NCBI GenBank assembly: GCA_964497925.1
Contig: CAZCFE010000002.1
Span: 59,025-123,024 of the forward strand
DNA: 64,000 nucleotides
Direction of reading: 5' to 3'
Source: CAIYWZ01 sp964497925
Lineage (GTDB): Bacteria > Pseudomonadota > Alphaproteobacteria > CAIYWZ01
A program made the position numbers and the translations under genes. Under the pieces are notes generated by a model, which saw nothing but the letters and a program-made list of their open reading frames with translations, was not told where the DNA came from and made no database searches. Each line of letters begins with the position of its first letter. Position 1 is the first letter of the stretch. Below, piece after piece: positions 27,024 to 36,100 of the stretch.

Positions 27024-27032
27024 ATTATAACA
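27024..27032 (-). promoter_or_regulatory. Extended -10 promoter of gyrB
   Basis: On the minus strand TGTTATAAT (TGn plus TATAAT, 27032 to 27024) lies 54 bases before the gyrB ATG. There is no TTGACA-like box 17 bases upstream, which is usual for extended -10 promoters. It lies between ftsQ and gyrB, so gyrB need not depend on the mur operon. Confidence 0.5.
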
Positions 27033-27060
27033 GATTTCGCGTTAAGATTATAGATAATTT

Positions 27061-27882
27061 TTAGATTTTTTTTCCAACAACTTTTCCGCCTCGTACGTTA
27101 AATGAGGCATCTGGAGAGGGTTTGATAATTGTTTTATGCGGAACACGTAAATCGATCTTAAGGATATTTTTTTCAAAAATTTTATGATCTATTTGTAATT
27201 TTTCAAGCTTAATGAGTGCTTTCTTAGTATTTTCTTCAGGGAGTTGGATGTGAAGTTTTTTATCCAGAATCAAATCCCAACGTCTTTCTCCGACCCAAGA
27301 AAGCCCTGTGAGTCTTGATGAAATAGTTGAAAAATTTTGAATAAGTTTAATAATTTTGGGAGTTTGCTGATGAGCATTTTGGCCGATAATCGTTGGCAGG
27401 AGCTGGTATTCTATGGGGATAGTTGCATGAATTAAATCCCCTTCATCGTCAACCATGTATGTGATGTTTTTTTCGTTTTTCCATAAAGCAATTGGTCTTC
27501 TTTCTACAACTCTTAAATATAAAGTTGAAGGGAGCTGACGTTGTATAGCAATAGATCGTATCCAAGGATTTTTGAGGGCATCTTCTTGGATTGCAGTTAA
27601 AGAGAAGGAAAAAAGAGGATTTTTTTGAACAAGTTTTAAATCATTGAGAATTTCATTGCTTTTAAGGCGATCATGCCCTTCAATCAAAATCTCTTTTAAA
27701 TTAAATCCAACAACTCCAAGATAATCTGTTGTTTTTATATTGATGAAATCAAACGATGTTTGAATAATCCCGAAAAAATAAAGCCCCAAAAAGGCAAATA
27801 AAGATAAAAACAAAGAAATTATCTTTATCTTTATTTTTTTTTTAGATTTAGAATTGGGAGTTTTAAGAGAAAAAGTTTTCAT
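27061..27882 (-). CDS. ftsQ: Cell division protein FtsQ
   Basis: Inner-membrane divisome protein that links FtsB/FtsL. 273 residues: a Lys-rich cytoplasmic tail, one transmembrane helix (Ile-Ile-Ser-Leu-Phe-Leu-Ser-Leu-Phe), a POTRA domain starting at Ile-Glu-Gly-His-Asp-Arg-Leu, and a beta domain. I start it at 27882, where ATG overlaps the murB stop (ATGA) and AAGGA lies 9 bases upstream; the frame stays open for nine more codons. The usual ddl between murB and ftsQ, and ftsA/ftsZ after it, are absent. Confidence 0.87.
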   Translation of the reverse strand: MKTFSLKTPNSKSKKKIKIKIISLFLSLFAFLGLYFFGIIQTSFDFINIKTTDYLGVVGFNLKEILIEGHDRLKSNEILNDLKLVQKNPLFSFSLTAIQEDALKNPWIRSIAIQRQLPSTLYLRVVERRPIALWKNEKNITYMVDDEGDLIHATIPIEYQLLPTIIGQNAHQQTPKIIKLIQNFSTISSRLTGLSWVGERRWDLILDKKLHIQLPEENTKKALIKLEKLQIDHKIFEKNILKIDLRVPHKTIIKPSPDASFNVRGGKVVGKKI

Positions 27883-28757
27883 TTTTTTCCAATCCTTAAT
27901 ATTTCCCATCGAAGATCTACGCCATACGTTTCAAGAACTTTTTGTTTGATGTCATTGCCTAAACTTTCTAAATCTTGGGCTGTTGCATTGCCTCTATTGA
28001 TTAAAAAATTGCAATGTAATTGGGAAATTTGGGCATCGCCTCTTGAAAGTCCTCGTCCGCCAACGCCATCAATTAATTCCCATGCTTTGCCGCCAGAGGC
28101 GGGGTTTGCAAAAGTGCTACCTCCGGTCTTTGTATGAACGGGTTGGGTCATCTCTCTTTGTTCCAGCATGCTTTTCATACGGGCATTAATATTATCTGGA
28201 TTTTCAAACGCTCCTTTGAGTCTGGCTTTGATAACGATTTCATCATCTTTAATATTGGAGTGTCTATACGAGAAATCACAATTAAAGCGACGTTCAATGT
28301 CTCCTTTTCGATTCATGATGTCGGCCCATAAAAACACATCTTTGATTTCATGGCCATAACATCCGGCATTCATTTTAATGGCTCCTCCAAGAGTTCCTGG
28401 GATGCTGCATAAAAATTCAAGACCTCCAATTCCTGACGATGCGCATGTAAGTGCTATATTCCGATCTAAAACGGCGCTTCCTATCTCGATTTCATTTTCA
28501 AAGACTTCTATATCATTAAAACCGCTTCCAAGACGAATAACAATTCCATCTATACCTCCATCTCGAACAAGAAGATTAGATCCAACGCCCAGAATAAAAA
28601 TAGGGGTAGAAGGATCTAAATTTTCAAGAAAAAATGATAAATCTTGTATGTTTTTTGGCTTAAATAAAACCTCAGCAGGTCCTCCAACTTGAAACCAAGT
28701 AATTTTACTTAAGAGAGATTGATGAGTGTATCTCCCTTGAATTTCTGGAAGTTTCAT
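27879..28757 (-). CDS. murB: UDP-N-acetylenolpyruvoylglucosamine reductase MurB
   Basis: FAD enzyme that makes UDP-MurNAc. 292 residues, type II MurB as in other alphaproteobacteria. Seen are Val-Gly-Ser-Asn-Leu-Leu-Val-Arg-Asp (FAD pyrophosphate loop), Ser-Ile-Pro-Gly-Thr-Leu-Gly-Gly-Ala, the Tyr-Arg-His-Ser region, and Thr-Gly-Gly-Ser-Thr-Phe-Ala-Asn with the catalytic Ser. It overlaps murC and ftsQ by 4 bases each. Confidence 0.94.
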   Translation of the reverse strand: MKLPEIQGRYTHQSLLSKITWFQVGGPAEVLFKPKNIQDLSFFLENLDPSTPIFILGVGSNLLVRDGGIDGIVIRLGSGFNDIEVFENEIEIGSAVLDRNIALTCASSGIGGLEFLCSIPGTLGGAIKMNAGCYGHEIKDVFLWADIMNRKGDIERRFNCDFSYRHSNIKDDEIVIKARLKGAFENPDNINARMKSMLEQREMTQPVHTKTGGSTFANPASGGKAWELIDGVGGRGLSRGDAQISQLHCNFLINRGNATAQDLESLGNDIKQKVLETYGVDLRWEILRIGKK

Positions 28758-30121
28758 GAATCTGCCAGTTCTTTTGCCCAGTGTGTGATGGAGCCAGCGC
28801 CTAAAAATACAATAAGATCATCACTTGAAACTTTTCCATCTAGAAGTGTTCGTATATCTTCGATGGAGTCTACTTTTTGAGCATGAGGATGATTTACATC
28901 TTGAGCGAATATTTCATGTGATATTTCTTTAATGGGCTCCTCTCCTGCACTATAAATGGGGGTTATCAAAAGAGTATCACAATCGGAAAAGCACTGTTGG
29001 AAATCTTTATATAAATTTTCAAGACGCGTGTATCTGTGTGGCTGAAAAACCGCAATGACATTTCGTTTTGCAACAGTTTTCGCTGCTTTTAAAACGGCTG
29101 CAATTTCTACTGGATGGTGTCCGTAATCATCAATAATTGAAGCTTGTTGAAAATTTCCAACATTCGTGAAGCGTCTGCGTACGCCTGAAAAAGATGATAA
29201 TGCTTGCTTTAATAAAATATCTGGAATTTTTAATTTTTGCGCAATACCGACAACTGCTAATGCATTTTCAAGATTATGAATTCCCACCATAGAAAGGAAA
29301 AGCCCTTCAATCAGTTTTCCATCTTTTATTTGGACGTCAAAATGGGTTCCAGTTGAGCCAACTTCAACATTAATAGCGCGTATTTGAACATTTTCTGAAA
29401 AGCCATACGTAATAATATGTGTTGATTTTACTCGAGAAATGATTTCTTGTGTTCTTTTGCTATCGCCGTAAATCACTGCAGCCCCCCAAAAAGGAAGCTT
29501 GCTTAAGAAATTTTCAAAAGCGCTCATAAGATTTTCTTCCGTCTTATAGTGCGCCATGTGTTCCAAGTCTATATTGGTAATAACAGAAAGGATGGAAGGA
29601 AGGTGAATAAAACTACCATCAGATTCATCCGCTTCCACAACCATCCATTCCCCTTCCCCCAGTCTTGCATTGGTTCCATAAGAATTAATAATACCTCCAT
29701 TGACAACAGTAGGATCAAATCGTGAAACGTCGAGTAATGTTGCAATCATGGAGGTAGTAGTAGTTTTTCCATGTGTTCCTGTAACACAAATTCCATATTT
29801 CCATCGCATAAGCTCGCCCAGCATCTGAGCACGCTTGATTAATGGAACCCCCAGACGTAAGGCCTCTTGATATTCGGGATTACTTTGAGGAATATCTGTA
29901 GAAACGACAACAACGCCTGCATTGCAAACGTTTTGCTCTGTCTGCCCTATAAAAACTTCAATCCCTAATTTTTTCAAGCGTTGGGTGTTCATGCTTTCAA
30001 CAATATCACTACCGCGTACATTATACCCAAGGCCATGCATAACTTCTGCAATACCACTCATGCCAATTCCGCCAATTCCAATAAAATGTACAATACCTAA
30101 AGAAAAAGGGATATCAAACAT
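28754..30121 (-). CDS. murC: UDP-N-acetylmuramate-L-alanine ligase MurC
   Basis: Adds L-alanine to UDP-MurNAc. 455 residues. N-terminal Gly-Ile-Gly-Gly-Ile-Gly-Met-Ser-Gly, ATP loop Gly-Thr-His-Gly-Lys-Thr-Thr-Thr, and Asp-Asp-Tyr-Gly-His-His-Pro in the third part. I take ATG 30121 as start, just after the TAA of the upstream methyltransferase, since AAAGGCGG lies close before it; an in-frame upstream codon would add nine unlikely residues. Confidence 0.93.
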   Translation of the reverse strand: MFDIPFSLGIVHFIGIGGIGMSGIAEVMHGLGYNVRGSDIVESMNTQRLKKLGIEVFIGQTEQNVCNAGVVVVSTDIPQSNPEYQEALRLGVPLIKRAQMLGELMRWKYGICVTGTHGKTTTTSMIATLLDVSRFDPTVVNGGIINSYGTNARLGEGEWMVVEADESDGSFIHLPSILSVITNIDLEHMAHYKTEENLMSAFENFLSKLPFWGAAVIYGDSKRTQEIISRVKSTHIITYGFSENVQIRAINVEVGSTGTHFDVQIKDGKLIEGLFLSMVGIHNLENALAVVGIAQKLKIPDILLKQALSSFSGVRRRFTNVGNFQQASIIDDYGHHPVEIAAVLKAAKTVAKRNVIAVFQPHRYTRLENLYKDFQQCFSDCDTLLITPIYSAGEEPIKEISHEIFAQDVNHPHAQKVDSIEDIRTLLDGKVSSDDLIVFLGAGSITHWAKELADS

Positions 30122-30122
30122 C

Positions 30123-31457
30123 TTAAGCCGCCTTTGTTGTAAGTGCAATCATACGATTTTGCAACTCGCCAAGAGGAAGCATGACAGGAACGCTTTTGTG
30201 ACGTAAGAGCATCCAATCTAATTTTATGAATGTTTCAAACATTGCATGGAAGTCAGATAGCAAGAGTTCGTTTGTGATTGTTTGATCATTTAAATCTTGG
30301 CGAATAAAGTTGAATATTTCTTCAAGTGATCGAATTCCATCTAAATATTTAAAAATCATTTTGGTATAAGTCTTTGGGTTTATGACAATTCTATGACCAT
30401 TTTGATGGTTAAAACTTATTTGGGAAGTTGGGTTTTTATCCATAAAATCAATAATTCCAGCAGGACTTATATTATTGAAAAATGGCACCATTTCTAAATC
30501 AGTTGCATCTGCTTTTGAGTTTTTAAGTGTTGAGGCATAGATGGTATGTTTGAAAATATTACCGACAATATTTTCCATAATGGCATATTGCTTTTTTTTA
30601 TCATAGGATTTAATAAGGTTTAAAAGATTTGAATCCTTGATGCAAAGTTCAGGCTCGAGCATGTTTCTCCATTCTGTAATGACGAATTCAACTAGAGTCA
30701 TACCCTGACGTTCAATCCAGGAATAAAGCGCTGGAATGTCAAAACAGCGATCATGGGAATGCAAGAAAAGATCGTAATAGCCAATATCTCCAAAATTTTT
30801 ATGGTCTGGAGCTAAGTGTTCTCCCATTTTAAACCAGTTTGATGCTGGTAAGGATTCAACTATGCGTTTTGTATTCAAGATTTTTTGTTGCATGGAATCA
30901 TCGGGTTTGTTGACCATGCGCATAAGATCTTGCATTTGATAAATCCCAGTTCTTCCGTATTTACCATACACCATAAGGCCTATGGCGCCATTTTCTTTGA
31001 GTCTGGATTTGAGTGCGGCAAGGCCAATATCTGAGTCATCTAAATGGTGCAAGACGCCTGAACATGTAATGTAGTCAAATTCTCCCATTTCAACTGATTG
31101 TGGAAAATCAAGAATTGATTTTTGGATGAATGTGATATTTGTTAAGCCTCTGATTTTCGCACGCTCTTTTGCAATGTCCATAGATGCTGTTGAAATATCA
31201 GCATAAACGACTTGTGAATTTGGAATATTGCGCAATTGCTCAGCCAAAAAAATCGTTGAGTCTCCAGTTCCGCCGCCAGCATCTAATACCCGAAAACCAT
31301 CTTGAAATGTTTGTTTTCCGCCGAAACAATAATAGTTCATTTCGGGCAAGCTGCATCCATAGGTTGACCAAAGAGTCTTAAGTTCGTCTTGGGGGTTGCG
31401 CATAGGGTAAGGATAAGCTTCATATTGATCTTTAACTGGTTGTAAGTAATTTTCCAT
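30123..31457 (-). CDS. SAM-dependent methyltransferase with C-terminal helical domain
   Basis: 444 residues. The class I methyltransferase fold has motif I Leu-Asp-Ala-Gly-Gly-Gly-Thr-Gly-Asp near residue 58 and Ser-Gly-Val-Leu-His-His-Leu (post-II region). After about residue 200 comes an extra domain, ending in a Leu-Asp-Gly-Ile-Arg-Ser-Leu-Glu-Glu-Ile winged-helix-like segment that resembles PqqD/PCMT-type helpers. The substrate cannot be told. It has a leader with its own candidate promoter and stops 1 base before murC, so it may be the first gene of the murC-murB-ftsQ unit. Confidence 0.72.
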   Translation of the reverse strand: MENYLQPVKDQYEAYPYPMRNPQDELKTLWSTYGCSLPEMNYYCFGGKQTFQDGFRVLDAGGGTGDSTIFLAEQLRNIPNSQVVYADISTASMDIAKERAKIRGLTNITFIQKSILDFPQSVEMGEFDYITCSGVLHHLDDSDIGLAALKSRLKENGAIGLMVYGKYGRTGIYQMQDLMRMVNKPDDSMQQKILNTKRIVESLPASNWFKMGEHLAPDHKNFGDIGYYDLFLHSHDRCFDIPALYSWIERQGMTLVEFVITEWRNMLEPELCIKDSNLLNLIKSYDKKKQYAIMENIVGNIFKHTIYASTLKNSKADATDLEMVPFFNNISPAGIIDFMDKNPTSQISFNHQNGHRIVINPKTYTKMIFKYLDGIRSLEEIFNFIRQDLNDQTITNELLLSDFHAMFETFIKLDWMLLRHKSVPVMLPLGELQNRMIALTTKAA

Positions 31458-31538
31458 TTTAATAATCCTTTCGTAATAAAAACATATAGTGAATTTTAAT
31501 TTAAAATATCAAGATTCACAAGTCAAATATATCTTGAG
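31458..31538. other. Short AT-rich gap with a possible - strand promoter
   Basis: On the minus strand a TTGATA and a CTATAT box with a 17-base spacer can be read, as well as an upstream TTGACT, before the methyltransferase ATG. AAAGGA is the likely ribosome binding site. The assignment is weak. Confidence 0.3.
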
Positions 31539-32102
31539 TTATTCAAATTTTTTCATAAGCCAACGATGAGCAGTGACAATTCCCCAAATAAGGGCGATAA
31601 CCCCAAGAACAAACATGGCTACATAATCTGTATTTTTTAAGACCCAATGTATTGTTTCTCCAAGTAAATAGCCGGCACTGCAACTTACGATCGACCAAAC
31701 AGCAGCAGAGGGAACGTTCCACAAGGCAAATCTTCGAGGGGATAAACCGCTCGCACCTACAATGATTGGACCTGCAATTCTAATTCCATAAATAAAGCGC
31801 ATAAGCATAATGAACCAGATATCGTATTTATGAAGAAGGCGTATAACCCTTTCCGATTTAGATTGCAGCCACGCATGTTTGTTGATATAGGGTTGTCCGT
31901 AATGATGGCCAAAATAGAATGACAGTTGGTCGGCAATTAAAGTAGCAACAAACGCAATGATCATGATTAAATAAAGATTTAATTTTCCTTGAGAGGCCAG
32001 ATATCCAGCAGTTAATACAATACTTTCTCCTTCAATTAGGGAGCCAAAAAAAACAACCCAGTACCCATACATTGCAAAATAATCTAATATTGTCTCAATC
32101 AT
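31539..32102 (-). CDS. DedA-family membrane protein
   Basis: 187-residue inner-membrane protein of the DedA/VTT family, likely a flippase-like undecaprenyl-phosphate or phospholipid transporter by what is known of the family. Visible family features are the early Leu-Ile-Glu-Gly-Glu re-entrant motif and the Phe-x-Tyr-Gly-Ile-Arg-Ile-Ala-Gly-Pro segment. The ATG is directly next to the yacG stop. Confidence 0.85.
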   Translation of the reverse strand: MIETILDYFAMYGYWVVFFGSLIEGESIVLTAGYLASQGKLNLYLIMIIAFVATLIADQLSFYFGHHYGQPYINKHAWLQSKSERVIRLLHKYDIWFIMLMRFIYGIRIAGPIIVGASGLSPRRFALWNVPSAAVWSIVSCSAGYLLGETIHWVLKNTDYVAMFVLGVIALIWGIVTAHRWLMKKFE

Positions 32103-32255
32103 TTAATTTTCATCCTTTTGATTTGTTGTCGTGTCTTCTACTGGAATTTTATAATCTTCATTTATCCAATGCAAAAGATCTTGATCTTTGCATAGTTTTG
32201 AGCAAAAGGGTCTGTATTCCATTATAGTTTCTTGTTTGCATATTGGACAAGTCAT
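32103..32255 (-). CDS. yacG: DNA gyrase inhibitor YacG (zinc protein)
   Basis: 50 residues. The zinc ligands Cys3-x2-Cys6 and Cys18-x3-Cys22 are set as Cys-Pro-Ile-Cys and Arg-Pro-Phe-Cys-Ser-Lys-Leu-Cys, followed by Asp-Leu-Leu-His-Trp and Tyr-Lys-Ile-Pro, which together are diagnostic of YacG. In E. coli it binds GyrB and inhibits gyrase. The start overlaps the maf stop (ATGA). In other alphaproteobacteria rng lies between maf and yacG; it is absent here. Confidence 0.9.
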   Translation of the reverse strand: MTCPICKQETIMEYRPFCSKLCKDQDLLHWINEDYKIPVEDTTTNQKDEN

Positions 32256-32824
32256 TTAAAAAAACCAGCTCCCATTAAAACTTTGTAGACTTCATGGATA
32301 GGCAATCCAACGACATTGTATAAACAGCCATTAATCCAAGGGATAAAGCGGGATGCTTTTCCTTGAATTGCATACCCACCAGCTTTTCCTTCCCATTCAT
32401 TCGTAGATAGATACCATTTCTTTTCTTCATTTGTGAGACGTTTAAATGAAACCTTAGTTTCAATATAACGAATAATTTCTTGGTTATCTGGAGTGATGAT
32501 GCAAAATCCGGTATAAACCCTATGTCTTTTCCCAGATAGCAGATCTAAAAACTGCTCAGCTTCTTTTTCTGAAGAAGGCTTTCCTAATATACGCCTACCG
32601 ACAACAACCATTGAGTCTGCAGCCAGGATAAAACATTTTTTATGCGTGGATTGAATGTGTTTGGCTTTTTCTAAAGAGAGTCTTAATACAAGGTCTTTGG
32701 GGGATTCTTTTTTATGAGGAGTTTCATCAATATCAGAAGGCACAATATCGAAAGATTCAATCCCTATTTGCTTTAGTAATGAGGCCCTTCTGGGCGAAGC
32801 TGATGCGAGTATTAATTTTTGCAA
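32252..32824 (-). CDS. maf: Maf-like nucleotide pyrophosphatase
   Basis: Hydrolyses non-canonical or modified nucleoside triphosphates. 190 residues with the N-terminal Ser-Ala-Ser-Pro-Arg-Arg signature, the Ala-Ala-Asp-Ser-Met-Val active-site segment and a later Ala-Gly-Gly-Tyr-Ala-Ile-Gln-Gly motif. Which Maf subfamily substrate it prefers is not certain. It lies between infA and yacG, the standard alphaproteobacterial order. Confidence 0.92.
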   Translation of the reverse strand: MQKLILASASPRRASLLKQIGIESFDIVPSDIDETPHKKESPKDLVLRLSLEKAKHIQSTHKKCFILAADSMVVVGRRILGKPSSEKEAEQFLDLLSGKRHRVYTGFCIITPDNQEIIRYIETKVSFKRLTNEEKKWYLSTNEWEGKAGGYAIQGKASRFIPWINGCLYNVVGLPIHEVYKVLMGAGFFK

Positions 32825-32835
32825 AATTATCCTCT

Positions 32836-33054
32836 TTATTTTTGTCTAAAAGTAATACGGCCTTTGGTCAGATCGTAAGGAGTCATTTCAACATTCACAC
32901 GATCCCCAACGATCACACGTATTCTATTTTTTTTCATTTTGCCAGAGCTGTGTGCAAGGATCATGTGATCATTATCCAATGTGACTCTGTACATTGCGTT
33001 TGGTAGGACTTCCATTACTGTGCCTGTGAATTCAATTAAATCTTCTTTACTCAT
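32836..33054 (-). CDS. infA: Translation initiation factor IF-1
   Basis: 72-residue OB-fold protein that occupies the ribosomal A site during initiation. The full length is conserved, with Gly-Thr-Val-Met-Glu-Val-Leu-Pro-Asn-Ala, Ser-Gly-Lys-Met-Lys-Lys-Asn and Thr-Pro-Tyr-Asp-Leu-Thr-Lys-Gly-Arg-Ile. It heads the infA-maf-yacG-dedA group. Confidence 0.96.
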   Translation of the reverse strand: MSKEDLIEFTGTVMEVLPNAMYRVTLDNDHMILAHSSGKMKKNRIRVIVGDRVNVEMTPYDLTKGRITFRQK

Positions 33055-33088
33055 TGTTATGTATTTTTCCTTATGGTTAATTTAGTTG

Positions 33089-33115
33089 ATTATAATATAC
33101 ATCTGATTTTTTCAA
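33089..33115 (-). promoter_or_regulatory. Candidate infA promoter
   Basis: On the minus strand TATAAT (33094 to 33089) lies 35 bases before infA; an upstream TTTGAA or TTGAAA box at about 15-16 bases is the best -35. The -10 is strong, the -35 weak. Confidence 0.4.
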
Positions 33116-33137
33116 AAGTCTAGGGAATAGGGTGAGG

Positions 33138-36100
33138 CTATAGCCATTTTACTTCGATTCCTGGAATTTGTTCTAAATCGATCAAAGATTGGGATGAAAG
33201 CTCTACCCCTGTAGAGGGGGAGATATGGATAAAATGTGAAGAAGTGGATACGATAAATTTAAGGTAGACCTTTACCCCCTGATCGCTTTTTAATAAATTT
33301 TGTATTTTTGGTAAAGAGTTATGATCCTTAATGTATATTTGGATATAATTATTTTGATCAATTAGAAAATGCTCAAAAGGCTGTATGTTTTCTGTCAAAA
33401 GCCTGATGGTTTCTTCTTCTGTATCTTCTTTAGTTTCAATTTTAATTTGAGTATTGATGACAATAATTTTATTTACTTCCAAATGGTTTCTAAATTTTTC
33501 AAGGCTTTCTGAAAAAAGAGTAATTTCGAAATTTCCATATGAATCTGATAGCTGAACAAAAGCATACTTCTTTCCTGTTTTAGAGGTCTTTATGTTGACG
33601 GAATGGATTATTCCAACAAGTTTGATTACTCCTGCGCTTTTCATGAAAGAAAGATCGTAAGATGTTGTTATGCCCCGCCTGCTTAAGAAATAATGATATT
33701 GCTCAAGCGGATGCGATGTTAAGAAAAATCCAACAGCTTTATATTCGCGCTCTGCTTTTTCTTTGTCACTCCATCCTGGACTTTTAGTCATTTTTGGAAT
33801 GGGAATATTATCGCTTGCTTGGCCAAATAATGTAAGTTGTGCTGATTGTTTTTCAATAAAAACTTGAGTATTAAAGATTGAAAGGTTTTCTATGTTCTCA
33901 AATAGCTCTGCCCGGTTGGGATGGATTTGGTCGAACGCTCCACCTTGAATGAGGCTTTCCATTAATTTTTTATTTAAAACTTTAGGGTCCATTCGTCGCG
34001 CAAAATCATAAATATCTTGAAATTTTCTTTTTTGAGATTCTTGCATAATTTGCAAAACGGAATCAGAGCCAACTCCTTTAAGGGCGGTAAGAGCATATCT
34101 AACTGCTCCATTTTCAACAGTAAATATTTCCTTGGAAGCATTAATATCAGGAGGGAGAAGTTCTATACTCATACGTTTGAGTTCGGCAACATAAATGGAA
34201 AGTTTATCTGTGTTATGGCGATCATGGGTCATGGTGGATGCCATAAATTCAGCAGGGAAATTGGCTTTTAAGTAGGCTGTCTGGTATGAAATAAATGCAT
34301 AAGGCGCAGCATGTGATTTGTTAAATCCGTAACCTGCAAATTTTGCAACTTGGTCAAAAACAAGATTGGCTGTTTTATCAGTCACGCCTTTTTCGATAGC
34401 ACCTGAGACAAATCTCGATCTTTGTTCATCCATTTCAGATTTTATTTTTTTGCCCATGGCCCTTCTGAGCAAATCTGCTCCTCCAAGCGTGTATCCGCAC
34501 ATGACTTGAGCGATTTGCATGACTTGTTCTTGATAAACCATAACCCCGTAAGTAGGGCTCAAAATATCGTGAATTAGGGGGTGTGGGATATGGACCTCTT
34601 CATCTCCATGTTTACATGCGCAGTATCTTGGAATATCATCCATAGGGCCCGGGCGATATAAAGCTACAAGGGCGATGATATCTTCAAAACGGTCTGGACG
34701 CATGCGTTTTACAACGTCTTTCATGCCCGGACTTTCAATCTGGAATATGCCAATTGTTTCAAGGCGGTTTAACAAATCAAAGGTTTTGAGATCATCCAAA
34801 GGTATAGTGAGCAAGTTCACATCCATGTTGTGTGTTTTGTGGATGATCTTCACAGCATCTGCAAGAATGGTCAGTGTTTTGAGTCCCAAAAAATCAAACT
34901 TCATAAGTCCTGCCATTTCGGCATATTTCATGCTGTATTGAACAGCCGGAAGAGGGGATTTTTGATCGTGATAAAGCGCGGCAACTTCAACAATGGGTCT
35001 ATCGCCAATGATCACGCCTGCTGCGTGAGTGGATGCGTGCCTATAAAGCCCCTCCAATTTCAAGGCAAGCTGAGTCATTTTTTTTATGGTCTCATCTTCG
35101 TTAATAGCAGCTTGAATTAAGGGCTCAGAGTCGATTGCTTCTTGTAATCCAATAGGGTTTGCAGGGTTATTGGGGATTAATTTGGAAAAGCGATCGCTTT
35201 GAAAATAAGGAACGTCCAAAACTCTACCAACATCCTTAATAATCATTTTTGCTTGAAATTTTCCAAAAGTAATAATTTGGGATACCCTGTCTGCGCCATA
35301 TTTATCACGGACATAATTGATGACTTCATCTCGGCGGTCTTGGCAAAAATCAACGTCAAAATCTGGCATGGAAACACGCTCTGGATTTAAGAAGCGCTCA
35401 AAAATTAATCCAAATCTTATGGGGTCAATGTCAGTAATCATGAGCGACCATGCAACGCAAGACCCTGCTCCAGACCCACGTCCTGGGCCAACGGGAATGG
35501 ATTGTGATTTTGCCCATTTGATAAAATCAGACACAATGAGAAAATATCCAGGGAATCCCATTTTTTTGATGACGTCCATTTCAAAATGCAGTCTGGATGT
35601 ATAAATCTCTCGAATTTTATCTTTTTCTTCTTGTTGCATGCTTTGTGAAAAAACTTGATTTTCAAGTCTGGATTCCAGCCCGGCTAAAGCTTGTTTTTCA
35701 AGCTCTGTATCTTCCTTTTCATTTTCAAGTGGAAATTTTGGGAGCATGGGAGCATGTGGTTTTGCCCAATGACAGCATCTTTGTGCAATCAAAAATGTAT
35801 TTTCAAGGCTTTCTGGTAAATCTTTAAATAACTCACTCATTTCCAGATTTGATTTTAAGTAGTGCTCGTTGGTAAGCCTAAATCTGTTTTCTTCGCTTAC
35901 CTTGACACTTTGAGAGATGCATAAAAGTGCGTCTTGAGCTTCGTGGTCTTCTCGTTTTTTAAAGAAAACTTCATTCGTTGCAACAATTGGAATATCAAGA
36001 TCATAGGCAAGGTTTAAAGAAGAATCTTCTATAGATGACTCTTCTTTAAGGTTATGTCTTGAAATTTCAATATAAAATCTCTCATTAAAAGTATTTTTCA

